Assembly (NCBI RefSeq): GCF_026236535.1
Contig: NZ_JAHTMW010000014.1
Span: 1-64,000, forward strand
Source of the DNA: Streptomyces sp. SKN60
Lineage (GTDB): Bacteria; Actinomycetota; Actinomycetes; Streptomycetales; Streptomycetaceae
Reading direction: 5' to 3'
DNA length: 64,000 bases
The notes under the pieces are model-generated. The model searched no databases, was not told the origin of the DNA, and was given only the letters and a program-made list of their open reading frames with translations. This document shows, one piece after another, positions 8,903 to 18,001 of the stretch; positions within the stretch are counted from its first letter, which is position 1, and the number at the start of each line of letters is the position of its first letter. Made by a program: the position numbers and the translations under genes.

Positions 8903-11900
8903 GTGACCGCGCCGCCCCGATATCTCAGCCCCTTCGTGCGCACGCGCACGCGGCTGTCCCTGACCCTCGGCCTCGTCCTGGCCGCCCTGACCGCCGCCCT
9001 GTTGCCCTGGTGGCAGCCCGGCGGCTCTTCCCCGTCCACCGCCGGTGGCGCCACCGACGCCACCCAGGCCTCGACCGGTCCGCGCGACGAGGCCGCCGCC
9101 ATGACCGAGGCCCTGCGCACCCGCAAGCAGGTGCTCGTCGACACGGCGACCACCGCCACCGCGCTGACCTGGGCGCTGCCTGACGGGCAGTTCAAGACCC
9201 GGGTCACGGCCGCGCCGACCCGGGCCAGGAACGCCGAGGGCGAGTGGGCCCCGATCGACAATCGTCTGAGGCGGACGGCCAAGGCCCCCAAGGGCCTCGG
9301 CATCGCGCCCGCGAACCCGGCCGTTCCGGTACGTTTCGCGAGCGGAAACGCCCAGAAGCCCCGCGCCGACCGGTCGTTCGCCCGCGTCGAGACACCCGGC
9401 GAAACGGTGCTCGCCGAGGTGGAGCTCGACGGGCACACCGTCGCCTACACCTGGCCGGGCGCACTGCCCGAGCCGGTGCTCGACGGACCGCGCGCGCTGT
9501 ACTCGGAGGTGCTGCCGGGGGTCGACCTGCTGCTCGTGGCCCGCGAAGAGGGCGGCATGGCGCAGGTGCTCATCGTCAAGTCCCCCGAGGCGGCCCGGCA
9601 GGAGGCGCTGAAGACCGTCACGTACGGGCTGCGCTCGACCACCGCCGTGTTCCGGCAGGACCGCAAGGCCAGCCGGGTCCAGGTCCTGGACGAGGCAGGC
9701 AAGGAGGTCGGCTCGATCCCGACCCCGTTCGCCTGGGACTCCAGTGGCCGTGACCCCGAGCTCCCCCCGGGCACCCCGAACCGCACGGCCGTCGCCACCC
9801 CGGCCGACGTGCTGAAGCTGTCGGGCCTCACTGGCATCGAGCCGGGCGCCCACTCGGCCGCGCTGCCGATCGCCCTGGCCGGCGAGAACACGCACGCGGC
9901 CCGGCTCGGCCTCGGCTTCGCCGCCACCGGCCTGACCGCCCGCGAGGGCGTCACGTACCCGCTGTTCGTCGACCCGCCGCTGAACACCGGCTGGGACGCG
10001 TGGACGGTGGCCTACAAGCCGTACCCGAGCACGAGCTTCTACAACGGCACCAACTTCTCCTCCGGCACCTCCGACGCCCGCGTGGGCCACGAGTCCGACA
10101 CCGGCGGCACCGCCCGCTCCTTCTGGCGGATGGACTGGTCCAGCAGCATCAAGGGCGCGGAGATCACCAGCGCGACCTTCAAGGTGCTCAACAACCACTC
10201 CTGGTCCTGCACCGACCGTGAGATGCAGCTGTGGCGCACCGGCTCGATCTCCTCGGGCACGACGTGGAACGCGCAGCCGAGCTGGTCCGCCGAGATCCAG
10301 CGCAAGTCCTTCGCGCACGGCTGGTCGACCTCGTGCCCGGACGCGTACGAGGCCTTCAACGTGAAGTCCGCCGCCCAGTACGTCACCGACAAGGGCTACT
10401 CGACGCTCACCATGGGCATGCGGGCCACCAGCGAGTCGGACACGCAGACCTGGCGCAAGTTCCGGGCGACGTCCGCGACCGTCGAGGCCGTCTACAACCG
10501 CAACCCGAAGGAGCCCTACAACGGCACCTCGACCCCCGGCGGCGCCTGCACGCCCGGCCCCGGCGCGGGCGTGACGGTCGGCAAGACCAACATCACGCTC
10601 AAGGTCACCGCCACGGACCCGGACGACAACATGAGCAAGGTCCGCTTCCGGTTCTGGAAGACCGGCGGCACCGTCCCGGCCGGCACGTACGTGACGATCG
10701 GCGCGAGCGGCGGCACCGCCTCGCTGACCATTCCGGTCACCGACCCGCTCCTGAAGGACATCACCGCCAACACCACGTTCTCGTGGGACGCGATGGGCCA
10801 GGACTCGGCCGGCGCGACCTCCACCAACTACCCGCCGGGCACCGAGCCCTGCCGGATCACGGTCGACCCGAGCGGCCCGTCCCAGCCCATCGTCGAAAGT
10901 GACGTGTTCCTCAAGGCCACCTCGGACGGCGCCACCTGGGCGACCGTGAAGTTCGGCCAGACCGGGCCCATCACCTTCGAGTCCCCCGGCGCCGTGAAGT
11001 TCACGTACGCCTGGGGCGGCGTCACCCCGGTCACGGTCAACGCCGACGCCAACGGCCTGGCCACCGTGTCCGCCCTGAAGCCGCTGAACGCCGGCCCGAA
11101 CACGCTCCAGGTGTACGCGTACGACAGCCTCGGCAACCCGAGCGTGCGGACCGACTACACCACCTACGTCCCGCCGAAGGAGAGCGAGGACGCCCCCGGT
11201 GACACGGGCGGCGACGGCACACCTGACCTGCTCGTCATCAACGCCGACGGCACCCTGCGGACGTACCCGGGTCAGCCGGTCGCCGGAACGGGCCAGCCGG
11301 GCGGCGAGCTGTACGGCCAGCTGTCCGCCTCGTACACCATGGGCGCCGACGGCAAGCCGGTGCTCAACCCGACCGGGCACTGGTACGACGCGACGACCGG
11401 CAAGGCCGCGCTGATCGCGCACTACCAGGACGCCTACCCCGGCGACGGCACGACGGACCTCTTCGCCGTCACCCCCGACGGAGGCTTCTGGCTCTACCCG
11501 GGCGACGGCTACGGCTCCTTCGACGTCGGCCAGCGGATGAAGGTCCGCCTGCCGTCGAACGCGCCCGCGCCGTCCACCTGGACCCAGCTGAAGGCCGTCG
11601 GTGACATCACCGGCGACAAGCACCCCGACCTCGCGCTGCGGGCCGGGACCGCCTTCTGGGTGCTCTCCGGCTACACCGGCGGCGCCTTCCAGGCCGCCAC
11701 GCTGATGGAGGGCACCGCCTGGGCCCCGCGTGACATCGTCAACATCGCGGACATGAACAAGGACGGCACGCCCGACCTGCTCTGGCGCAACGTCGACAAC
11801 GGCAACATGTACGTCCGCCACGGCAAGCCGGGCCCGGTGGCCGGCAGCGTCGACCTGGAGTCGATCAAGCTGGCGGCGAACTCGCTCAACGGCGACGTGT

Positions 11901-12103
11901 CCTTCGGCACCAGCTGGACCAAGGCCAACATCGACTGGGCCATCGGCATCCCGGACATCAGCGGCGACGGCATCCCGGACATCTGGGCCCGTTTCGTGTC
12001 CGACGGTCACATGGCGATCTACCACCCGTCGACCACCAACACCAACGCCCCGGTGAAGACCGTCATCGGGTCCGGCTGGATGGAGAAGCTCGGCTTCGGG
12101 TGA
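8903..12103 (+). CDS. Secreted DNRLRE domain and FG-GAP/VCBS repeat protein
   Basis: This is a 1066-residue extracytoplasmic protein. The start is GTG 8903, preceded by ACGGGAG at a good distance. A hydrophobic stretch at about residues 18-38 acts as signal peptide or anchor. Residues 362-533 form a DNRLRE-type beta domain (disaggregatase-related repeat), rich in Trp, Ser and Thr. Residues 763-1062 hold at least five FG-GAP/VCBS-like blade motifs of the kind DxxGDGxPDL, each a calcium-binding loop of a beta-propeller. In streptomycetes proteins of this architecture are often encoded beside RHS repeat proteins, and here one sits divergent from one. A role in adhesion or in presenting the RHS protein is inference; no catalytic residues are seen. 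Confidence 0.88.
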   Translation: MTAPPRYLSPFVRTRTRLSLTLGLVLAALTAALLPWWQPGGSSPSTAGGATDATQASTGPRDEAAAMTEALRTRKQVLVDTATTATALTWALPDGQFKTRVTAAPTRARNAEGEWAPIDNRLRRTAKAPKGLGIAPANPAVPVRFASGNAQKPRADRSFARVETPGETVLAEVELDGHTVAYTWPGALPEPVLDGPRALYSEVLPGVDLLLVAREEGGMAQVLIVKSPEAARQEALKTVTYGLRSTTAVFRQDRKASRVQVLDEAGKEVGSIPTPFAWDSSGRDPELPPGTPNRTAVATPADVLKLSGLTGIEPGAHSAALPIALAGENTHAARLGLGFAATGLTAREGVTYPLFVDPPLNTGWDAWTVAYKPYPSTSFYNGTNFSSGTSDARVGHESDTGGTARSFWRMDWSSSIKGAEITSATFKVLNNHSWSCTDREMQLWRTGSISSGTTWNAQPSWSAEIQRKSFAHGWSTSCPDAYEAFNVKSAAQYVTDKGYSTLTMGMRATSESDTQTWRKFRATSATVEAVYNRNPKEPYNGTSTPGGACTPGPGAGVTVGKTNITLKVTATDPDDNMSKVRFRFWKTGGTVPAGTYVTIGASGGTASLTIPVTDPLLKDITANTTFSWDAMGQDSAGATSTNYPPGTEPCRITVDPSGPSQPIVESDVFLKATSDGATWATVKFGQTGPITFESPGAVKFTYAWGGVTPVTVNADANGLATVSALKPLNAGPNTLQVYAYDSLGNPSVRTDYTTYVPPKESEDAPGDTGGDGTPDLLVINADGTLRTYPGQPVAGTGQPGGELYGQLSASYTMGADGKPVLNPTGHWYDATTGKAALIAHYQDAYPGDGTTDLFAVTPDGGFWLYPGDGYGSFDVGQRMKVRLPSNAPAPSTWTQLKAVGDITGDKHPDLALRAGTAFWVLSGYTGGAFQAATLMEGTAWAPRDIVNIADMNKDGTPDLLWRNVDNGNMYVRHGKPGPVAGSVDLESIKLAANSLNGDVSFGTSWTKANIDWAIGIPDISGDGIPDIWARFVSDGHMAIYHPSTTNTNAPVKTVIGSGWMEKLGFG

Positions 12104-12130
12104 TCCGAGGCCCTTCGGGTCGTGTACGAG

Positions 12131-12168
12131 TGAGCCCCCGGCGCCGGAATCCCGGCGCCGGGGGCTCA
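12131..12168. terminator. Bidirectional terminator hairpin
   Basis: A perfect 17-bp stem (TGAGCCCCCGGCGCCGG at 12131-12147 with its complement at 12152-12168) closes on the 4-base loop AATC. It lies between two convergent genes that end at 12103 and 12193, as expected for a shared intrinsic terminator. There is no long U-tract, as is usual in Streptomyces. Confidence 0.9.
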
Positions 12169-12192
12169 CCCCTTTCCAAGAACCATGGGGCG

Positions 12193-13326
12193 CTACGACG
12201 CCGCCGCCCCGCCCTCCGCGATCGCCTCCGTCACCTCGGCGACCCGCAGGGCCTCCTCCGTCGCGAAGCGTTCGCGGTCGAGGGCCTCCGCGATCTCCTC
12301 GTCCTGGGTCATGAGGAGGTCGAGGTTGGAGTCGCCGAGGTCGAAGACGCCCATGTCGAGGTAGGCCTTCTGGAGGCGCTCGCCCCACAGGCCGATGTCC
12401 TTGACGCAGGGCACGATCCGGCTGAAGAGCAGTTTGCGGAAGAGGTGCAGGAACTCGCTCTGTTCGCTGAGTTCCTCGGCCTCCTGCTTCGGGATGCCGA
12501 AGTTCTCCAGGACCTCGACGCCGCGGAGCCGGTCGCGCATCAGGTAGCAGCCCTCGATGACGAACTCCTCGCGCTCGCGCAGTTCGGCGTCGGTGAGCTG
12601 CTGGTAGTAGTCGCGCAGCGCCATCCGGCCGAAGGCCACGTGGCGGGCCTCGTCCTGCATCACGTACGCCAGGATCTGCTTGGGCAGCGGCTTGTCGGTG
12701 GTGTCGCGGATCATGCCGAAGGCGGCGAGCGCGAGGCCCTCGATCAGCACCTGCATGCCGAGGTAGGGCATGTCCCAGCGGGAGTCGCGGAGGGTGTCGC
12801 CGAGCAGGCCCTGGAGGTTGTCGTTGATCGGGTAGAGCATCCCGATCTTCTCCTGGAGGAAGCGCCCGTAGATCTCGGCGTGCCGGGCCTCGTCCATGGT
12901 CTGGGTCGCCGAGTAGAACTTGGCGTCCAGGTCGGGCACCGACTCCACGATCCGGGCGGCGCAGATCATCGCGCCCTGCTCGCCGTGCAGGAACTGGCTG
13001 AACTGCCAGGAGGTGTAGTGCCGGCGCAGCTCGCCCTTGTCCTTCTCGGTGAGCTTGGGCCAGTACTTGGATCCGTACAGCGACATAGCCTCGTCAGGGG
13101 TGCCGAGCGGGTCGTACGGGTCGACCTCCAGGTCCCAGTCGATGCGTTTGGCGCCGTCCCACTGCTTGTCCTTGCCCTTCTGGTAGAGGGCGAGGAGGCG
13201 GTTCTGGCCGCTCTGGCCGTCCGCCGCCTGGGGGTCGTACTCCCAGGTGAAACGGGCGGCGCCGGACGCCGGCACCGACCAGATCGGCTCCCCCGGGGCC
13301 CGGACGTAGAAGTCGTGCGTCGACAC
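12193..13326 (-). CDS. Ferritin-like di-iron domain protein
   Basis: This 377-residue protein is predicted cytoplasmic and mostly helical. The start GTG 13326 has AAGGAG seven bases upstream; a longer frame from 13362 lacks such a site. The sequence carries carboxylate/histidine metal ligands of a ferritin-like four-helix bundle: HGEQGAM, then DEARHAEIYG and a second DEARHVAFG, i.e. two E-x-x-H motifs as in ribonucleotide reductase R2 or acyl-ACP desaturase-like oxidases. Such proteins activate O2 at a di-iron centre; the substrate here is unknown. It is divergent from a second di-iron protein (13439), the two starts being about 110 bases apart, so the pair may be co-regulated and act in one pathway. 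Confidence 0.8.
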   Translation of the reverse strand: MSTHDFYVRAPGEPIWSVPASGAARFTWEYDPQAADGQSGQNRLLALYQKGKDKQWDGAKRIDWDLEVDPYDPLGTPDEAMSLYGSKYWPKLTEKDKGELRRHYTSWQFSQFLHGEQGAMICAARIVESVPDLDAKFYSATQTMDEARHAEIYGRFLQEKIGMLYPINDNLQGLLGDTLRDSRWDMPYLGMQVLIEGLALAAFGMIRDTTDKPLPKQILAYVMQDEARHVAFGRMALRDYYQQLTDAELREREEFVIEGCYLMRDRLRGVEVLENFGIPKQEAEELSEQSEFLHLFRKLLFSRIVPCVKDIGLWGERLQKAYLDMGVFDLGDSNLDLLMTQDEEIAEALDRERFATEEALRVAEVTEAIAEGGAAAS

Positions 13327-13402
13327 TGACGGCTCCTTCCCGCTGTCTTCCAGCAGGCTCACACGTTGGTAGACGCAGGGTCAACAAGTCGTGCGCGAGG
13401 GA

Positions 13403-13434
13403 TTGACCGAGTTACTGACGAGGAGTCTTATAAA
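13403..13434 (+). promoter_or_regulatory. Possible promoter of the AurF-like gene
   Basis: TTGACC at 13403-13408 and TATAAA at 13429-13434 are unusually AT-rich for this genome. The spacer is about 20 bases, or 17 if TCTTAT at 13426 is used as the -10. Transcription would begin near the ATG at 13439, so the mRNA could be leaderless. The elements are seen; promoter function is inferred. Confidence 0.4.
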
Positions 13435-13438
13435 TGGC

Positions 13439-14374
13439 ATGCCCCGCCTGACCGAGCCCGACTTCAGCCTCCTGCGGGACGCCCTCGGGCCGCTGCGCGA
13501 CCGCGAGCAGGTCGCACAGCGGCTCCTGGAGTCCTCCCTCAAGCACTCCTACGACCCCGAGACCGAGCTCGACTGGAACGCGCCCTTCGAGGACGGCACG
13601 TGGTTCTGGCCGCCGGAACTGGTCTCCCTCTACGGCACCCCGCTCTGGCGCCGGATGTCCGAGGAGCAGCGGATCGACCTGTCCCGGCACGAGGCCGCGT
13701 CGCTCGCCTCGCTGGGCATCTGGTTCGAGATCATCCTCATGCAGCTGCTCGTCCGGCACATCTACGACAAGTCGCTGACCAGCAGTCATGTGCGGTACGC
13801 GCTCACCGAGATCGCCGACGAGTGCCGCCACTCGATGATGTTCGCCAAGCTGATCCGGCGGGGCGGCGCGCCCGAGTACCCGGTGCCGCGGATGTACCAC
13901 AACCTCGGCCGCGTCCTGAAGACCGTCTCCACCACCCCCGGCTCCTTCGCCGCGACCCTCCTCGGCGAGGAGATCCTCGACTGGATGCAGCGCCTGACCT
14001 TCCCGGACGAGCGGGTCCAGCCGCTGGTCCGCGGCGTCACCCGCATCCACGTGGTCGAGGAGGCCCGCCACGTGCGCTACGCCCGCGAGGAACTCCGCCG
14101 CCAGATGATCACCGCCCCGCGCTGGGAGCAGGAGTTCACCCGCCTCAGCTGCGGCGAGGCCGCCCGGGTCTTCTCCACCTGCTTCATCAACCCCGCGGTC
14201 TACGACAACGTCGGCCTGGACCGCCGCGAGGCCGTCGCCCAGGTGAAGGCCAGCGGTCACCGGCGCGAGGTGATGCAGTCGGGCGCGAAGCGGCTGACGG
14301 ACTTCCTCGACGACATCGGCGTGCTGCGGGGCGCGGGCCGGCGGCTGTGGAGGTCGTCGGGGCTGCTGGCCTGA
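13439..14374 (+). CDS. AurF-like di-iron oxygenase
   Basis: This 311-residue protein resembles the AurF/p-aminobenzoate N-oxygenase group of di-iron enzymes, which oxidise amines or other substrates with O2. It is rich in the ligand types expected: ADECRHSMMF (E-x-x-H), a following LLGEEILDW helix and EEARHVRYAREE (E-x-x-H). Start ATG 13439 (MPRLTEPDF) was chosen because it lies just after a promoter-like AT-rich stretch and a GAGGAG; an in-frame GTG at 13391 would add 16 residues that overlap that promoter. The neighbouring di-iron gene is divergent and a TetR regulator follows on the same strand. No biosynthetic partner genes are visible, so the substrate cannot be given. Confidence 0.8.
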   Translation: MPRLTEPDFSLLRDALGPLRDREQVAQRLLESSLKHSYDPETELDWNAPFEDGTWFWPPELVSLYGTPLWRRMSEEQRIDLSRHEAASLASLGIWFEIILMQLLVRHIYDKSLTSSHVRYALTEIADECRHSMMFAKLIRRGGAPEYPVPRMYHNLGRVLKTVSTTPGSFAATLLGEEILDWMQRLTFPDERVQPLVRGVTRIHVVEEARHVRYAREELRRQMITAPRWEQEFTRLSCGEAARVFSTCFINPAVYDNVGLDRREAVAQVKASGHRREVMQSGAKRLTDFLDDIGVLRGAGRRLWRSSGLLA

Positions 14375-14456
14375 AGGGGGCGGGGCGGGGGCCGGCCCGA
14401 AATCCCGAGCTGGCATCGCCCCTCGGCCGTCGCCCGCGCGGGGTTACGCTGCGGGC

Positions 14457-15179
14457 ATGACCAGTGCCGCCTCGCCCGCGTACCGCCGCCTCAGTGTCGA
14501 GGAGCGGCGGCGGCAGCTGCTTGAAGCCGCGTTGACGCTGTTCGCGCACCGGCCGCCGGAGGAGGTGTCGCTCGACGACGTGGCGGAGGCGGCGGGGGTG
14601 TCGCGGCCGCTCGTGTACCGGTACTTTCCCGGCGGGAAGCAGCAGTTGTACGAGGCGGCGCTGCGCTCCTCCGCCGACGCGCTGGAGCGCTGCTTCGCCG
14701 AGCCGCCCGAGGGGCCGCCCACCGAGCGCGTTTCCCGGGTGCTCGACCGGTATCTGGCCTTCGTGGACCAGCACGACGCGGGGTTCGCCGCCCTGCTGCG
14801 CGGCGGGAGCGTCGCCGAGACCTCGCGGACCAGCGCGATCGTGGACGAGGTGCGGCGGGCCGCCGCCGAGCAGATCCTCTTCCACCTGGGCGTGGGCGCG
14901 CCCGGGCCGCGGCTCGGGATGATGGTGCGGACCTGGATCGCGGCCGTCGAGGCGGCCTCGCTGATCTGGGTCGACGAGGGCAAGCGCCCGCCGGCCCCCG
15001 AGCTGCGGGACTGGCTGGTCGACCATCTGGTCGCGCTGCTCGCCGCGACCGCCGCCGGCGACGCGGAGACCGCCGATGTCGTCGCCCGGCTGCTCTCCCA
15101 GGAGCGGGCCGCGGGCCCGGTGGGGCGGCTGGCCAAGCGCGTGATCCCCGTGGTCAGCCAGGCCGCGCACCTCCTCTGA
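14457..15179 (+). CDS. TetR-family transcriptional regulator
   Basis: This 240-residue protein has an N-terminal TetR helix-turn-helix at about residues 16-65 (RRRQLLEAALTLFA, then the recognition helix VSRPLVYRYFPGGKQQLYEAA). The C-terminal ligand-binding part is helical and typical of the family in length. It follows the AurF-like gene by 82 bases on the same strand and may control that gene and the divergent ferritin-like gene. The inducing ligand is unknown. The ATG at 14457 fits the usual TetR start just ahead of the HTH. Confidence 0.9.
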   Translation: MTSAASPAYRRLSVEERRRQLLEAALTLFAHRPPEEVSLDDVAEAAGVSRPLVYRYFPGGKQQLYEAALRSSADALERCFAEPPEGPPTERVSRVLDRYLAFVDQHDAGFAALLRGGSVAETSRTSAIVDEVRRAAAEQILFHLGVGAPGPRLGMMVRTWIAAVEAASLIWVDEGKRPPAPELRDWLVDHLVALLAATAAGDAETADVVARLLSQERAAGPVGRLAKRVIPVVSQAAHLL

Positions 15180-15214
15180 ACCCCTCTGAACCGGCCAGAG
15201 GGGACACTGGTGGG

Positions 15215-15505
15215 GTGAAGAGCGAGAACACCCCCTTCCGCGGCGGCCCCCTCGACGGCCGGGTCCTGCCCGTGCTCGTCGGACCGACCGGGCACCCCCC
15301 GAAGTGGTACGAGGTGCCGGTCCCGGCCCACGACGGGCACCCGGCCACCGTGTACGCGTACCGCCGCGAGCCCGCCGGCTACACCAAGCGGCTCGGGCTG
15401 CAGCGCGGCTGGGTGTACGAGTACGCGCCGGGCGGCCGCGAGCGGCGCGAGCTGAAGTGGCCGTGGACCAAGCCCTCACCCAAGCCCGCTGCGCCGTCCG
15501 AGTGA
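15215..15505 (+). CDS. Conserved small hypothetical protein
   Basis: This 96-residue protein is rich in Pro, Gly, Tyr and Arg (GGPLDGRVLPVLVGPTGHPP, then a segment of aromatic and basic residues). There is no signal peptide, membrane segment or recognised motif. Codon use has the high GC third positions of a real gene, and it lies in a same-strand run between the TetR gene and the NlpC/P60 gene. The start GTG 15215 has only a weak G-rich site in front. Small proteins of this appearance are common in actinobacteria without assigned function. Confidence 0.7.
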   Translation: MKSENTPFRGGPLDGRVLPVLVGPTGHPPKWYEVPVPAHDGHPATVYAYRREPAGYTKRLGLQRGWVYEYAPGGRERRELKWPWTKPSPKPAAPSE

Positions 15506-15579
15506 GCGCGCCGCACACCGTACCGATGGTCCGCTCATCGCACCATTCGTGCCGTCATCATCCACCTGGAGGTGGTGAC

Positions 15580-16761
15580 GTGCCGGGACGACTGCTGCGC
15601 ATGGTCTGTACGGGAGCCCTCGCGGGCGCCCTCGCGTTGTCGACGACGGTTACCGGCACCGCCGCCCCCACCGATCCCACCGACTCCGTCGGCGGCCTCC
15701 TCACCCGGCTCCGCACCCTCTACCAGGAGACCGAACGCGCCGGCGAGGCCTACAACGCCGCCGACGAGTCCCTGAAGAAACAGGCCGCCGACACCCGGAA
15801 GACCGGCGCCCGCCTTGCCGCCGCCCGCACCGCGCTGCAGAAGGGCCGCGACGAGGTGGGGCGGCTCGCGCGCCAGCAGTACCGCAGCAGCGGCGAGCTC
15901 TCCCCGTACCTCGGACTGCTGCTCTCCGCCGACCCCGGCGAGGCCCTCGACCAGCGCCGGCTGCTCGCCCGCGCCGCCCGCGAACGGGCCGCCGCCGTCG
16001 CCCGTCTGCAGACCGCCGAGAAGAAGGCGGACGCCCTCGCCGCCGCCTCCCGCACCGCCCTGGAACGCCGCACCGCGCTGCTCGGCGGCCGGAAGAAGCA
16101 GAAGGAGACCGTCGAGGCGAAGCTCCGCGAGGTCGAACGGCTGCTCGCCGGCCTCTCCCCCGACCAGCTCGCCCGGCTCGCCTCCCTGGAGACGCAAGCG
16201 ACCGCCGGCGCCCAGAGCGCCCTGCTCGGCTCCGGCGCGCTCGACGGCGCCCTCGACCCGACCCGTACCCCGTCCGAGGCCGGCGGCGAGGCGCTGCGCT
16301 TCGCCGTCGGGCAGATCGGCAAGCCGTACGAGTGGGGCGCGGAGGGCCCCGCCACATACGACTGCTCCGGCCTGACCCAGGCGGCCTGGGCGGCGGCCGG
16401 CCGGGAGCTCCCCCGCACCAGCCAGGAGCAGTGGGAGACCCTCCCGCACGTGGCCCTGACCGACCTGCGCCCTGGCGACCTGGTCGTCTACTTCCCCGAG
16501 GCCACCCACATCGCGCTCTACCTCGGCGACGGCATGGTCGTGCACGCCCCGCGCCCCGGCGCCCGGATCAAGGTCTCCCCGATCGCGGCCAACCCGCTGC
16601 TCGGCGCCGTACGCCCGGACCCGGCGGCCCGGCCCCTGGACACGTTCGCGCCGCCCGAGCTCCCGGCGGGAGCCACGGACGGCGCGGACGAGGGTTTCTC
16701 CGGCGATCGGCCGCCGGAGGGCAGCCGGGCTCAGGCCCCGGCCGCCACGGACTCCAGGTAG
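15580..16761 (+). CDS. Secreted NlpC/P60 peptidoglycan endopeptidase
   Basis: This 393-residue exported cell-wall hydrolase starts at GTG 15580, directly after GGAGGTGG; upstream in-frame codons are not supported. Residues 1-30 form a signal peptide ending near TGTAAP. Residues 35-215 are a long coiled coil, as in RipA/CwlO-type proteins, where it restrains or positions the enzyme. The C-terminal NlpC/P60 domain (about 240-375) has the catalytic cysteine in YDCSGL (Cys262), the histidine in ATHIALYLGDG (His310) and a third polar residue, probably His322. Members cut the D-Glu to diamino-acid bond of stem peptides. The 3' end overlaps the convergent monooxygenase gene by 31 bases. Confidence 0.92.
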   Translation: MPGRLLRMVCTGALAGALALSTTVTGTAAPTDPTDSVGGLLTRLRTLYQETERAGEAYNAADESLKKQAADTRKTGARLAAARTALQKGRDEVGRLARQQYRSSGELSPYLGLLLSADPGEALDQRRLLARAARERAAAVARLQTAEKKADALAAASRTALERRTALLGGRKKQKETVEAKLREVERLLAGLSPDQLARLASLETQATAGAQSALLGSGALDGALDPTRTPSEAGGEALRFAVGQIGKPYEWGAEGPATYDCSGLTQAAWAAAGRELPRTSQEQWETLPHVALTDLRPGDLVVYFPEATHIALYLGDGMVVHAPRPGARIKVSPIAANPLLGAVRPDPAARPLDTFAPPELPAGATDGADEGFSGDRPPEGSRAQAPAATDSR

Positions 16762-17969
16762 GCCGCGGTCTTCTCGGGCTCGAAGAAGAAGTTCTCGAAG
16801 TCCGCCGGGTTGTCGAAGCCGTTCGCGAACCGGTCGGCCACCGGCGGCAGCTGCCCCGCCGCGCCGATCAGGTTCAGGACGTGCTCCGGCGGGACGCCGA
16901 GCATCGCGTTGGTCCACTTCGTGACGTGCTGGGCGGTCTCCCAGTAGCGGTCGAAGGTGGCCTGCATCCACGCCTCGTCGAAGGGCCGGTCACCGTGCTC
17001 GACGATCGCGTCGAGGTACGCGGCGGCGCACTTGGCCGCCGAGTTGGAGCCCTGGCCGGTGATCGGGTCGTTGGCGACGACCACGTCGGCGACGCCGAGC
17101 ACCAGACCGCCGCCCGGGAGGTGCCCGATCGGGTTGCGCACGGTGGGGGCGTATCGGCCCGCCAGCGTGCCGCCCGCGTCGGTCAGTTCGACCTTCGTGG
17201 CCCGCGCGTACTCCCACGGCGTGAACTTCTCCATCAGTTCAAGCGTGAGCGCCAGGTGGTCCGCCGGGTCCTTGATGCCGCGGAAGGCGTCGACCGGGCC
17301 GCCCGGGATGCCCTCCCAGAAGAGGATGTCGGCGCGGCCGGAGGTGGTGAAGGTCGGCATCACGAACAGCTCGCCGACGCCCGGCACCAGGTTGCAGCGC
17401 ACCGCGTCGAAGTCGGGGTGCTCGGGGCGCGGGCCGAGCCCGTGCACGTACGCGACGGCGAGCGCGCGCTGCGGCTCCGCGTACGGGGAACGCTCCGCGT
17501 CCCGGCCGAACATCGACACCAGCTCGCCCTTGCCGGCGGCGACAAGCACCAGGTCGTAACCGCGCGCGAAGTAGTCGAGGTCGCCGACGGCCGCGCCGTG
17601 GATGACCAGCTGGCCGCCGCGCTGGGCGAAGGTCTCCAGCCAGCCGGCCATCTTGACCCGCTGGTCGACGGACTGCGCGTAGCCGTCGAGCCGGCCGACC
17701 CAGTCGATCACGCGCTCACCGGCGGGGCCGGCGACGGAGACGCCGAGGCCCTCGGTCCGCGGGGCCTGCGACTCCCAGAAGTTGAGGCCCAGGTCGCGCT
17801 CGTGGCCGAGCGCGGTGTCGAACATGCACTGCGTGGACATGACCCGCCCGGAACGGATCTCGTCCGCCGTCCGGTTGGACATCAGGGTGACTTCGTAGCC
17901 CTTCGACTGCAGTCCGAGGGCGAGCTGGAGGCCGGACTGACCGGCCCCGACTATGAGGATCTTCCGCAT
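16731..17969 (-). CDS. Styrene/indole monooxygenase-like FAD protein
   Basis: This 412-residue flavoprotein has an N-terminal dinucleotide fold (ILIVGAGQSGLQLALGL) for FAD and a later PITGQGSNSA-like stretch typical of group E (StyA-type) monooxygenases, which epoxidise styrene or oxidise indole using reduced FAD supplied by a separate reductase. No StyB-like reductase lies nearby. The start ATG 17969 has AAGG upstream. The gene begins 32 bases after the conservon gene cvnD on the same strand and is probably the last gene of that operon. In several conservons this position is held by a cytochrome P450, so the flavoprotein may be a redox effector of the conservon. The substrate is unknown. Confidence 0.85.
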   Translation of the reverse strand: MRKILIVGAGQSGLQLALGLQSKGYEVTLMSNRTADEIRSGRVMSTQCMFDTALGHERDLGLNFWESQAPRTEGLGVSVAGPAGERVIDWVGRLDGYAQSVDQRVKMAGWLETFAQRGGQLVIHGAAVGDLDYFARGYDLVLVAAGKGELVSMFGRDAERSPYAEPQRALAVAYVHGLGPRPEHPDFDAVRCNLVPGVGELFVMPTFTTSGRADILFWEGIPGGPVDAFRGIKDPADHLALTLELMEKFTPWEYARATKVELTDAGGTLAGRYAPTVRNPIGHLPGGGLVLGVADVVVANDPITGQGSNSAAKCAAAYLDAIVEHGDRPFDEAWMQATFDRYWETAQHVTKWTNAMLGVPPEHVLNLIGAAGQLPPVADRFANGFDNPADFENFFFEPEKTAAYLESVAAGA

Positions 17970-18001
17970 GGGCGACCTTGGGGGTGTGCTGGGGGGCGGG
18001 G

